64,000 bases of DNA from Pseudofrankia coriaricola. Its GTDB lineage: Bacteria; Actinomycetota; Actinomycetes; Frankiales; Frankiaceae. This document shows, piece after piece, positions 9,075 through 17,146 of the stretch (position 1 is its first letter; each line of letters starts with the position of its first letter). Below the pieces are notes generated by a model. That model made no database searches. It was not told the origin of the DNA and worked only from the letters and a program-made list of their open reading frames with translations. The stretch lies in NCBI RefSeq assembly GCF_001854805.1, contig NZ_MBLO01000223.1, forward strand, positions 110,758 to 174,757, given 5' to 3'. The translations under genes and the position numbers were made by a program.

Positions 9075-9922
9075 CAGCCACCACGCGCAGCCCGGCCCCC
9101 GTACTGGAATGCCGCGACGTGACGGTCAGGTTCGGCGCCGTGGTCGCGGTGAACTCCGTCTCGGTAGACGTCCCCCCGTCCACGATCATCGGACTGGTCG
9201 GGCCGAACGGGGCCGGCAAGAGCACGCTGTTCTCTGTGCTCTCCGGCCTGCACCGCCCGAACGCCGGCCGCGTGCGTTTCGAAGGCAGGGACATCACGGG
9301 CCTGCCGGCGGCCCGTCGGGCCCGGCTCGGCCTGGCCCGAACTTTCCAACGCCCCGAGGTGTTCGCCGGCCTGACCGTGCGCGAGCACATCCAGCTCGCC
9401 TACCGGGTCGCCACCCGGCGCCGGCGGATCTGGACCGACATGGTCACCGCCCGTGGGTTCCGCCCCGCCGACAGAGCCGAGACCGAGCAGGTCGCGCTCC
9501 TGCTCGACGCCTTGAACCTGGGCGATCTCGCCGATCGCCCGGTGGCCGGGCTGTCGCTGGGAATGCTGCGCCTCGTCGAGATCGCGCGCGCCCTCGCCAC
9601 GAACCCGAAGGTCCTCTTGCTCGACGAGCCGTCGTCCGGACTCGACGACCAGGAGACCGAGCAGGTCGTCCAGGTCTTCCGCATGGCGGTCGAACGCCAA
9701 GGGGTGTCGCTGTTGCTGGTGGAGCACGACGTGGCCATGGTGATGGGCCTGTGCAGCCGCATCCACGTGCTCGACTTCGGAACCAAGATCGGGGAGGGCA
9801 CCCCCGCGGAGATACGCAGCAACAAGGCGGTTCGTGCGGCCTACCTCGGCGACGAAGGAGCGATCGGCCGCGGGCCAGCCGAGATCACGGTCCAGCCCCA
9901 AGCGCCGGAGGTGGTGTCATGA
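9071..9922 (+). CDS. LivG-type ABC transporter ATPase
   Basis: A 283-residue nucleotide-binding subunit. Walker A is GPNGAGKS (44-51), the Q-loop region TFQRPEVF is at 91-98, the signature segment is LSLGMLRLVE (161-170), Walker B with the catalytic Glu is VLLLDEPSSG (181-190), and the switch His is His219. The signature lacks the usual GGQ, which is common for LivG proteins. The inserted arm between the Q-loop and signature (about 112-135) is also LivG-like. It overlaps the genes on both sides by 4 nt, so LivHM, LivG and LivF should be made in fixed ratio. Confidence 0.9.
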   Translation: MTATTRSPAPVLECRDVTVRFGAVVAVNSVSVDVPPSTIIGLVGPNGAGKSTLFSVLSGLHRPNAGRVRFEGRDITGLPAARRARLGLARTFQRPEVFAGLTVREHIQLAYRVATRRRRIWTDMVTARGFRPADRAETEQVALLLDALNLGDLADRPVAGLSLGMLRLVEIARALATNPKVLLLDEPSSGLDDQETEQVVQVFRMAVERQGVSLLLVEHDVAMVMGLCSRIHVLDFGTKIGEGTPAEIRSNKAVRAAYLGDEGAIGRGPAEITVQPQAPEVVS

Positions 9923-10653
9923 CCACGTCCTCAGCCTTGCTATCGGTCAAGGACCTACGGGTCACATACGGTCCCGCCCTGGCCTTGCAGAACGTCAGCA
10001 TCGACGTTCCGAACGGCTCGGCCCTGGCTGTGCTCGGCCCAAACGGCGCAGGCAAGAGCACGCTGGCCCGGGCGGTCAGTGGCCTGGTTCCGGCAGCCGC
10101 GGGGACTGTCGCGTTCGACGGTGTCGACATCGTCAAACGGCCGCCGCACCGCATCCGCCAGGGCGGTCTGGTGTACCTGCCCGAGGGTCGCGGCATCTTC
10201 CCGACGCTGTCCGTCCTCGAGAACCTGCGCCTCGCCTCCGGGTTGCTCCCCCGCTCGGCGCGCCGCGAGGCGATTGCTCGGGGGATGGAGATCTTCCCGC
10301 CTCTGGCGGCCCGGCGCGGCATGAAGGCCGGAATGCTCTCCGGCGGCGAGCAGCAGATGCTGTCGCTGTGCCGAGCTCTGATCGTCGAACCAAAGGTGAT
10401 CATCGCCGACGAGCTGTCCCTCGGATTGGCACCTCGAGCCGTGGAACTGGTCTTCGAATCACTCGACCGGCTCAAGCAGCAGGACGTCACGATCGTCATC
10501 ATCGAGCAGTTCGTGCACCGCGCATTGAAGTTCGCCGACCGTGCCGTACTGCTGTCCCGCGGGCAGGTCGCCTGGCAGGGTGCGAGCGTCGAGGCCAAGA
10601 ACGAGGTACTCGCGCGCTACCTCGGTGATGCCGCCACGGCCGACGTCGCGTAA
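9919..10653 (+). CDS. LivF-type ABC transporter ATPase
   Basis: The second ATPase of the transporter, 244 residues. It has Walker A GPNGAGKS (40-47), the LivF-type YLPEGRGIFPTLSV segment, the signature LSGGEQQ, Walker B ending in ADELSLGLAP and a switch-His region modified to IEQFVHRAL. The DE-LSLGLAP segment is typical of LivF proteins. The ATG follows GGAGGTGG inside the end of livG and overlaps its stop by 4 nt. It should pair with the LivG subunit on the fused permease. Confidence 0.9.
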   Translation: MTTSSALLSVKDLRVTYGPALALQNVSIDVPNGSALAVLGPNGAGKSTLARAVSGLVPAAAGTVAFDGVDIVKRPPHRIRQGGLVYLPEGRGIFPTLSVLENLRLASGLLPRSARREAIARGMEIFPPLAARRGMKAGMLSGGEQQMLSLCRALIVEPKVIIADELSLGLAPRAVELVFESLDRLKQQDVTIVIIEQFVHRALKFADRAVLLSRGQVAWQGASVEAKNEVLARYLGDAATADVA

Positions 10654-10768
10654 CCATCCACGCGGCGTAGGTGCGATCGGAGCGCAACGGTCCCGCCATT
10701 GCGTCAGGCCGCGGGCGTGACCCGTTCGTCACAATCGTCTGGGTCGACAGTGAACCTTATTGTAGGCC

Positions 10769-10785
10769 TATACTGTTGGTGTTAC
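10769..10785 (+). promoter_or_regulatory. TetR gene -10 element and candidate operator
   Basis: A consensus-like -10 (TATACT, 10769-10774) overlaps TACTGTTGGTGTTAC (10771-10785). The first nine bases match the left part of the inverted repeat in the Liv operon leader. A protein bound here would block RNA polymerase, as expected for autorepression. No clear -35 is visible. Confidence 0.45.
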
Positions 10786-10827
10786 GAGACGGCTCACGCC
10801 CGCGTCCACCCGAGAGGAAGAGTACCG

Positions 10828-11538
10828 GTGCCCAAGACTGCCCCGCGCCGACGCCGTCAGCGCGGGTCGATCCAGCCTGACGACATCGTTGCCGGTGCGT
10901 TCGAGATCGCGCGCGAGACCTCACTCGATCAGCTCAGCATGCCGGCCCTCGCGGAGCACCTCGACGTCGGAGTGACCAGTCTCTACTGGCATTTCCGTAA
11001 GAAAGAGGAGCTGCTCAACCGGATGACTGACGTCGCTGCGGAGACCTACCTCGCGCAGCTCCCACCAATCAGCGGCAACCAGCCGTGGCAGGACATGCTG
11101 CTCGAACACTTCCGGAACGAACGCAAGATCTACGCGAACGACCACCTGCTCGCGGACCTGTTGCTGGTTCGGACCTCCACCTGGACCCGCGATACAGCGC
11201 GACGCCTGTTCCAGGTGATCGAGGCCATCGTTTCCCGGCTCGTCGAGGCCGGCTTCACCACCGAGGACGCGCTCCTTATACACAACGCGGCGTCGGTCTA
11301 CACGCGGGGCATCACCCTGCACGACCGGATTCTTCGGCTCAGCAACTCACCGACGCTGGACATCGGCCAGCGGCGCATCATGAGTGACTGGTCCTCGATG
11401 CCACTGCTCGACAGCCAGCTCGACCGGCACCCTCTGGCCGGTACGACCAACGAGGATTTCGAGTTCGGCATGGCCAGACTCGTCTGCGGTTTCGAGGCTC
11501 TCCTCGCGGAAAAGACCGGTGGGACCGCCGCATCCTGA
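10828..11538 (+). CDS. TetR family transcriptional regulator
   Basis: A 236-residue protein with a TetR DNA-binding domain at about residues 15-65 (DDIVAGAFEIARETSLDQLS, then VGVTSLYWHFRKKEELL) and a helical TetR-C-type ligand domain. The GTG at 10828 is preferred because GAGGAAG lies upstream and the predicted transcript starts near 10781; an in-frame ATG at 10699 lies before that promoter. It sits immediately downstream of the Liv operon and upstream of the amidohydrolase/CoA cluster. The shared TACTGTTG element at all three promoters makes it a likely local regulator of uptake and catabolism. Confidence 0.85.
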   Translation: MPKTAPRRRRQRGSIQPDDIVAGAFEIARETSLDQLSMPALAEHLDVGVTSLYWHFRKKEELLNRMTDVAAETYLAQLPPISGNQPWQDMLLEHFRNERKIYANDHLLADLLLVRTSTWTRDTARRLFQVIEAIVSRLVEAGFTTEDALLIHNAASVYTRGITLHDRILRLSNSPTLDIGQRRIMSDWSSMPLLDSQLDRHPLAGTTNEDFEFGMARLVCGFEALLAEKTGGTAAS

Positions 11539-11804
11539 CGCGGAACATGTCGACGTCGGTCGGTTCCCATCGAGCCGCGCGCGGTACCACTGTGTCGTGT
11601 CAAGCGGGCACCCTCGGTGGCCAGGTGAGATCCGTCTTGGCAGGTCCCGCCGTCGAATGCCGGACCACCTCGGCCGGATCACCGCGACCGCACCGGTGAT
11701 CGTCGGCAGGTTGGCCCGGTGAACCGGGCCAACCTGCCGAAGCCAGTCAGGCAGTATCCGCGCGATGGGCACCAAAACGTCTCGCGCAACCGGACGAACC
11801 CGGC
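11539..11804. other. Intergenic stretch without a recognised gene
   Basis: The 266 bp between the TetR gene and the SDR remnant show nothing recognisable. GGTTGGCCCGGTGAACCGGGCCAACC (11709-11734) forms a strong 12-bp hairpin that could terminate the TetR transcript. Confidence 0.45.
11709..11734. terminator. Strong hairpin between TetR gene and SDR remnant
   Basis: GGTTGGCCCGGT pairs with ACCGGGCCAACC around a 2-nt loop core, giving a perfect 12-bp inverted repeat (a 4-nt loop in practice). It stands 170 bp past the TetR stop codon and only about 70 bp past the end of the minus-strand SDR remnant (11805), so it could terminate transcription from either side. No T-run follows, as is common in actinobacteria. 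Confidence 0.5.
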
Positions 11805-11900
11805 CTAGAGGTTGAAGCGCTGCGCCCCGTCGATGCGGATCGTCGTGGCGTTGAGGTAGTCGTTCCTGGCTACCTCCAGCGCCAAGCTCGCATACTCGTC
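11805..11900 (-). pseudogene. C-terminal fragment of an SDR gene
   Basis: Read on the minus strand, this segment encodes DEYASLALEVARNDYLN followed by a TIRIDGAQRFNL ending and a TAG stop. This is the standard C-terminus of 3-hydroxyacyl-CoA-type SDRs (the loop ending in a new-strand IRxDGAxR). Upstream codons in this frame no longer resemble an SDR, and the rest of the gene is absent. It is a truncated remnant of about 32 codons next to the promoter region of the following amidohydrolase. Confidence 0.65.
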
Positions 11901-11943
11901 GGCCCCACTGGATTGACAGCGAGCCACCCCACGGCCAGGATGT

Positions 11944-11979
11944 CAACAGTAAGCCATACGGTAACGACGATCGTATAGT
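11944..11979 (+). promoter_or_regulatory. Candidate control region before amidohydrolase
   Basis: CAACAGTA (11944-11951, TACTGTTG on the other strand) begins an imperfect inverted repeat ACAGTA-AGCCA-TACGGT with one mismatch. A -10-like TATAGT follows at 11974-11979, with no clear -35. The 8-mer is shared with the Liv operon leader and the TetR promoter. The AT-rich setting fits the control region of the downstream CoA cluster. Confidence 0.35.
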
Positions 11980-12108
11980 TCTCGGCAACGTCTCGCCATG
12001 GAGCCGACGGTCGTCGGAGCCGGACCGCACGTGCCTGACGTGGCCTCCTCGGCCGAGGCGCACGCATGACTCGCGCAGTGCCCGGTGGAACAACGCTAGG
12101 AGCGCGCA

Positions 12109-13359
12109 ATGGATGCAGATGATCTCATTCTCGTGAGTGTCGACGATCACGTAGTCGAGCCGGCGCACCTCTTCAAAGGGCGGTTACCGGCCAAGTACGC
12201 GGACAAGGCGCCGCTGTTCGTGCGTCGAGATGACGGCACGATGGCGTGGCGCTACGAGGGCCAGGAGATCCCGAACGTCGCACTCAACGCGGTCGCTGGC
12301 CGTCCCATGGACGAATACGGATGGGAACCCACGTCGATCGAGGAAATCCGGCCCGGCTGTTACGACATCCACGCGCGCGTGATGGACATGAACGCGAACG
12401 GGGTGCTCAGCTCGATGTGCTTTCCCTCGTTCCCGCGATTCTGCGGTCAGCTCTTTGCCGAGGCCGGCTCGGACCGCGAGCAGGCCGCGGCCATGGTACG
12501 CGCCTACAACGACTGGCACATCGACGAGTGGGCTGGAACCTACCCCGGCCGCATCGTTCCCCTGGCACTGCCCATGATGTGGGATGCGGTGGCGTCGGCC
12601 GAGGAAGTCCGCCGGGTCGCCCGCAAGGGCTGCCACGCGGTCACGTTCTCGTCGAACCCCTACGCCCTCGGCCTGCCGAGCATCTACACCGATTACTGGG
12701 ACCCGTTCTTCGCCGCCTGCGCCGACGAGGGCACCGTGGTGTGCATGCACCTGGGTTCGTCCTCAACGGTGCCCACGACGTCGCCCGAAGCGCCGATCGA
12801 GTGCATCTACTCGCTGTCGCCGGTGAACCTGATCGAAGCCGCGGCCGACCTCATCTGGAGCCCGCTGTTCCGGCGGTTCCCCACGCTCAAGGTTGCGCTC
12901 TCCGAGGGCGGGATCGGCTGGATCCCGTACTTCACCGAGCGGGTCGACTACATCTATCGACACACCAAGCACTGGTCGGGGATGGACCTGGGTGGCAAAT
13001 TGCCATCGGAAGTGTTCAACGAGCACGTCATCCTCTGCTTCATCGACGACTACGTCGGCGTCGAGAACCGCCACCACATGAACCTCGACAACATCACGTG
13101 GGAGTGTGACTACCCGCATTCGGACACGACCTGGCCGCACTCACCCGAACGCGTCGCGGACCAGCTGACCGGCCTGTCCGACGAGGAGATCAACAAGATC
13201 ACCCACCTGAACGCCCTGCGGCATTTCAGCTTCGACCCGTTCGCTCACATCCCGCGCGACCGCGCGACCGTAGGCGCACTGCGAACGGAGGCCGAACGCT
13301 GGGACGTCAGCATTCGGTCGACCAAGCACCTGCGGGCCGCCGCGGGGAGCGGGTCGTAG
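12109..13359 (+). CDS. Amidohydrolase-family (PF04909-like) metal-dependent hydrolase
   Basis: A 416-residue TIM-barrel hydrolase or decarboxylase of the amidohydrolase-2 group. The metal-binding DxH is at 12-14 (VDDHVVE), a second His at 214 (CMHLGSS), and the C-terminal acidic segment ECDYPHSDTTWPHS has Asp334 and His337. AGGAG precedes the ATG by about 8 nt. A paralogue lies at 31161-32417. The stop codon overlaps the GTG of the CoA-transferase gene by one base, so it belongs to the acyl-CoA cluster. In this family such enzymes often open rings or decarboxylate aromatic or cyclic acids; the reaction here is not known. Confidence 0.82.
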   Translation: MDADDLILVSVDDHVVEPAHLFKGRLPAKYADKAPLFVRRDDGTMAWRYEGQEIPNVALNAVAGRPMDEYGWEPTSIEEIRPGCYDIHARVMDMNANGVLSSMCFPSFPRFCGQLFAEAGSDREQAAAMVRAYNDWHIDEWAGTYPGRIVPLALPMMWDAVASAEEVRRVARKGCHAVTFSSNPYALGLPSIYTDYWDPFFAACADEGTVVCMHLGSSSTVPTTSPEAPIECIYSLSPVNLIEAAADLIWSPLFRRFPTLKVALSEGGIGWIPYFTERVDYIYRHTKHWSGMDLGGKLPSEVFNEHVILCFIDDYVGVENRHHMNLDNITWECDYPHSDTTWPHSPERVADQLTGLSDEEINKITHLNALRHFSFDPFAHIPRDRATVGALRTEAERWDVSIRSTKHLRAAAGSGS

Positions 13360-14567
13360 TGCGAGACGTCCTGCGCGGCGTCAAGGTCGTCGAGGTTGCG
13401 CAATGGTGGCTCGCGCCGTCCGCGGCGACGTTGCTCGGTGAATGGGGCGCCGACGTCGTCAAGATCGAGCATCCGCTCCATGGTGATCCCCTGCGCGGGC
13501 TGACGACCTCGGGTGTTTTGCCCGGCGAGTTCGGGATCAACTTCATGTTCGAGCAGGCGAACCATGGCAAACGCAGTCTGGGTGTCGACCTGGCCAGGCC
13601 GGAGGGACGGGAGGTCCTGGATCGCCTGATCCGCGAGGCGGACGTCTTCGTCACGAGTTTCCTGCCACAGGTGCGGGCGCGCCTGCGGCTGGACGTCGAC
13701 GATGTCCGCGCGATCAACCCGAACATCATCTATGCCCGGTCGCACGGCGCCGGCGACCGAGGCCCAGAACGCGATCGAGGCGGCTACGACTCCGCGCTGT
13801 TCTGGGCACGAGGAGCCGTCGCGCACCACCTCACCCCGCCGGAGGCAACGTCGCCGGTCGGCCCGCGCCCGTCGATCGGTGACGGCATCAGCGGGCTGTC
13901 ACTGGCAGGCGCCATCGCCGCGGCCCTGTTCGGCCGGGAGCGGCACGGCGAACCTTCGGTCATCGACGTCTCTCTCCTCGGGACGGCGGCGTGGGTCATG
14001 GGACCGGACGTCTGCGCCGCGGCGCTGACTCCCGACGGTCTGCCACAACTACGCCGAGAAACACAGGTCAACCCGCTCACCAGCTGCTTCCGGACAGCCG
14101 ACGGACGATGGATATGGTTCGCGATGCTTCAAGCGGACCGCCACTGGCCCGAGTTCTGCGCGCACATCGACCGCCCCGACCTCGTCGACGACAGCCGTTT
14201 CGCGACGGCCGTCGACCGCGCGGCCAATCTGAAGGCGTGCATGGCGGAGCTGGACGCCGTCTTCGCGGCCCGGCCCCTCACCGAATGGCGCAGGAAGCTC
14301 GACGGTCTGGACGGTGTGTGGGCGGTCGTACAGTCCGCCCGAGAACTCCTCAATGACCCCCAAGTCGTCGCCAACGGCTATATCCCGGAAATCGACCACG
14401 GCGGGAGCACCCACCGGCTCGTCATCGGTCCCGCCCAGTTCGACGGGCAGCCGCCGGCGGTCTCGCCAGCGCCGTCGGCCGGTGAGCACACGGACGAGGT
14501 CCTCCAGGAGCTCGGAGCCGACTGGGACCAGATCATCGACCTAAAGATCAGCGGCGTCGTCAGCTGA
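13359..14567 (+). CDS. Type III (CaiB/BaiF) CoA-transferase
   Basis: A 402-residue family III CoA-transferase, which moves CoA from a donor acyl-CoA to a free acid through an aspartyl-CoA anhydride. It shows the N-terminal GVKVVEVAQWWLAPSAATLL segment, GADVVKIEHPLHGDPLRG, and the likely catalytic Asp144 in GGYDSAL. It starts with GTG, overlapping the amidohydrolase stop by one base. Its place between a hydrolase and an acyl-CoA dehydrogenase suggests it activates the acid made or freed by the first enzyme. The acid is unknown. Confidence 0.87.
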   Translation: MRDVLRGVKVVEVAQWWLAPSAATLLGEWGADVVKIEHPLHGDPLRGLTTSGVLPGEFGINFMFEQANHGKRSLGVDLARPEGREVLDRLIREADVFVTSFLPQVRARLRLDVDDVRAINPNIIYARSHGAGDRGPERDRGGYDSALFWARGAVAHHLTPPEATSPVGPRPSIGDGISGLSLAGAIAAALFGRERHGEPSVIDVSLLGTAAWVMGPDVCAAALTPDGLPQLRRETQVNPLTSCFRTADGRWIWFAMLQADRHWPEFCAHIDRPDLVDDSRFATAVDRAANLKACMAELDAVFAARPLTEWRRKLDGLDGVWAVVQSARELLNDPQVVANGYIPEIDHGGSTHRLVIGPAQFDGQPPAVSPAPSAGEHTDEVLQELGADWDQIIDLKISGVVS

Positions 14568-14596
14568 GCTGCCGCGAGTAGACGGGTTGAAGACAT

Positions 14597-15898
14597 ATGG
14601 CATGGGACTTCGAAACCGACCCGGAATACCAGAAGAAACTGGACTGGGCCGACGAGTTCGTCCGGGAGGAGGTGGAACCGCTCGACCACGTCTTTCCGCA
14701 CCAGCAGTTCGACCCGGCGACGGACGAGATGCGCCGCGTCATCGACCCGCTGAAGGAGGAGGTCCGGCGCCAGGGGTTGTGGGCCACGCACCTCTCCCCC
14801 GAGCTCGGCGGTCAAGGGTTCGGCCAGTTGAAGCTGGCGCTGCTCAACGAGATCCTGGGCCGCACGCTCTGGGCCTCGGTCGTCTTCGGCACCCAGGCGC
14901 CCGACACCGGCAACGCCGAGATCATCGCCCACTACGGCACCCAGGAGCAGAAGGACAAATACCTGCAACCGCTCCTGAACGGCGAGTGCTTCTCTAGCTA
15001 CTCGATGACCGAGCCGCACGGCGGCGCGGACCCGACCCAGTTCACCTGCCGCGCCGTCCAGGACGGCGACGAGTGGATCATCAACGGCTGGAAGTACTTC
15101 TCGTCCAACGCCAAGACGGCGTCGTTCCTGATCGTCATGGTGGTGACGAACCCGGACGTCAGCCCCTACCGGGGAATGTCGATGTTCCTGGTTCCCACGG
15201 ACACCCCCGGCGTCAACATCGTCCGCAACGTCGGCCTCTACGGCGAGCCCATGAACGAGGGCTACCACGCACTGATCCACTACGAGGACGCGCGCGTTCC
15301 GGCAGACGCCCTCCTCGGCGAGGAGGGCCAGGCCTTCGCGGTCGCGCAGACCCGGCTCGGCGGCGGCCGGATCCACCACGCGATGCGCACCATCGGTCTG
15401 GCCAAGAAGGCCTTCGACATGATGTGCGAGCGGGCACTCAGCCGCAGGACCCAGGGCAGCCCGCTGGCGGACAAGCAGTTCGTGCAGGGCTTCATCGCCG
15501 ACTCGTACGCCCAGCTCACCCAGTTTCGACTGTTCGTTCTGTACACGGCCTGGGAGATCGACCGGTACAACGACTACAACCGGGTGCGTAAGGACATCGC
15601 AACGGCGAAGGTCGTCATGCCCGCGGTGCTGCACGACATCGCATGGCGGGCGATGCAGGTCCACGGCGCGCTCGGCACGACCAACGAGATGTCGCTGTTC
15701 CACTACATCCACGCCGCCGCCATGATGGGGCTGGCTGACGGCCCGACCGAGGTCCACAAGGTGACCGTCGCGCGCCAGGTCCTGCGCGACTACAGCCCCG
15801 CCAGCGGCATGTGGCCCAGCGAGTGGATCCCCGGAAAGATCGACGCGGCCCAGCGGAAGTTCGCCGATCTACTCGAGCTCGAGGTGGGGAACCTGTGA
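14597..15898 (+). CDS. Acyl-CoA dehydrogenase
   Basis: A 433-residue FAD-dependent acyl-CoA dehydrogenase with all three domains: a helical N-domain, a beta-domain with the flavin-side motif CFSSYSMTEPHGGADPTQF, and a helical C-domain with RTIGLAKKAFDMM and the late segment QVHGALGTTNEMSLFHYIHA. It follows the CoA-transferase by 29 bp and overlaps the kinase-like gene by 4 nt (GTGA). A dehydrogenase of this type next to an APH-type protein recalls the two halves of animal ACAD10/ACAD11. The start is an ATG with only a weak GGG-type site. Confidence 0.88.
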   Translation: MAWDFETDPEYQKKLDWADEFVREEVEPLDHVFPHQQFDPATDEMRRVIDPLKEEVRRQGLWATHLSPELGGQGFGQLKLALLNEILGRTLWASVVFGTQAPDTGNAEIIAHYGTQEQKDKYLQPLLNGECFSSYSMTEPHGGADPTQFTCRAVQDGDEWIINGWKYFSSNAKTASFLIVMVVTNPDVSPYRGMSMFLVPTDTPGVNIVRNVGLYGEPMNEGYHALIHYEDARVPADALLGEEGQAFAVAQTRLGGGRIHHAMRTIGLAKKAFDMMCERALSRRTQGSPLADKQFVQGFIADSYAQLTQFRLFVLYTAWEIDRYNDYNRVRKDIATAKVVMPAVLHDIAWRAMQVHGALGTTNEMSLFHYIHAAAMMGLADGPTEVHKVTVARQVLRDYSPASGMWPSEWIPGKIDAAQRKFADLLELEVGNL

Positions 15899-16944
15899 CC
15901 ACCACCGACGAGACCACGCTGACGCAGGACACCGCCAAGGCACTCGCCTCGTGGATGGACTCCCAGGGCTTCGGGACCGGGGCTCCCCTGGAGTTCCGCT
16001 ACATCTCCGGCGGCAGCCAGAACGAGATCTACGAGATCCGGCGGGGTGACCAGCACTGCGCGATGCGCATCCCGCCGCCGACCGCCTCGGCCGACCGCGA
16101 CAACGGAATCCTGCGCGAATGGCGCATCATCGCGGCTCTCGATGGCAGCGACGTCGCGCACACCAGGGCCGTCGGCGTGTGCACCGACCCGACAGTCCTC
16201 GGTCGGACGTTCTATCTGATGGAGTTCGTCGACGGCTGGTCGCCCATGCAGCTCGACGGGGCCTGGCCGGCACCGTTCGCCGACGACCTCGAGGCACGCA
16301 AGGACCTTGCGTACGAGCTGGTCGAGGGCGCCGCCCGCATGTCGATGTTCGACTGGAAGGCGCGCGGGCTGGACGATCTGGGCCGCCCCGACGGCTTCCA
16401 CGAGCGTCAGGTCGACCGGTGGACGGCGTTCCTGAACCGGATCAAGGTTCGCGACATCCCCGGGTTCGGGGAGGCGTCGGCGTGGCTGCGCACGCACAAG
16501 CCGTTGGACTACATCCCGGGCCTCATGCATGGCGACTACCAGTTCGCCAACGTGATGTTCCGGCACGGCGCACCCGCGCGTCTCGCCGCCATCGTCGACT
16601 GGGAGATGGGCACGATCGGTGACCCCAAGCTCGACCTGGCCTGGGTGGTCCACTCCTGGCCGGAGGACACCAGCAGCGGTGCCGGGAGCGTAGGCGGCTA
16701 CGTCGACACCACGGGCATGCCGTCACGCACCCAGCTGCTGGAGCGCTACGTGGAGGTGTCAGGCCGGCAGGTCGACGACATCGACTACTACCGCGTCCTC
16801 GCCCAGTGGAAGCTCGCGATCATTTTGGAGCAGGGCTATCAGCGTGCCGGGGACGACCCGAAGCTGCTCGCCTTCGGACCGGTCATTCTCGATTCCATGC
16901 GGGGCGCCGCCGAGCTTGCCGCCACAAGCGACTACGGATCCTAG
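15895..16944 (+). CDS. APH-type phosphotransferase (ACAD10/11 kinase-like)
   Basis: A 349-residue protein with an aminoglycoside-phosphotransferase/choline-kinase fold. The catalytic loop HGDYQFAN (212-219) and metal-binding DWEMGTIGDPKLDLAW (from Asp235) are intact. The GTG start overlaps the dehydrogenase stop by 4 nt. In ACAD11-type systems such kinases phosphorylate a 4-hydroxyacyl-CoA, whose phosphate is then eliminated by the dehydrogenase partner. The tight coupling here makes the same two-step chemistry likely, but it is an inference. A drug-resistance role is less likely in this context. Confidence 0.83.
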   Translation: MTTTDETTLTQDTAKALASWMDSQGFGTGAPLEFRYISGGSQNEIYEIRRGDQHCAMRIPPPTASADRDNGILREWRIIAALDGSDVAHTRAVGVCTDPTVLGRTFYLMEFVDGWSPMQLDGAWPAPFADDLEARKDLAYELVEGAARMSMFDWKARGLDDLGRPDGFHERQVDRWTAFLNRIKVRDIPGFGEASAWLRTHKPLDYIPGLMHGDYQFANVMFRHGAPARLAAIVDWEMGTIGDPKLDLAWVVHSWPEDTSSGAGSVGGYVDTTGMPSRTQLLERYVEVSGRQVDDIDYYRVLAQWKLAIILEQGYQRAGDDPKLLAFGPVILDSMRGAAELAATSDYGS

Positions 16945-17146
16945 TTCTCGATCTCGGTATGCCGATCTGCCCGGCTGATTCCAGCCCGGGGAATCTCGTG
17001 TCCCGCGCGGCACCGTCCTTCTTTCCGCGCCCCTGACCTCAGGACCCGCCGCGACGGGCTCGCGATACGTGCAACACGGCCGCCGATCGGCCACGCCGAC
17101 CGGCCACGCGCAAACTGATAGACCACAGACGGCAGAGGTGTAAACG

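Noticed and set aside
14378-15757. Long minus-strand open frame of about 460 codons opposite the CoA-transferase and acyl-CoA dehydrogenase genes
   Set aside because: Its sequence is low-complexity Arg/Gly/Val/Asp of the type made by the complement of GC-rich codons, has no domain, and the plus strand encodes two clear enzymes.
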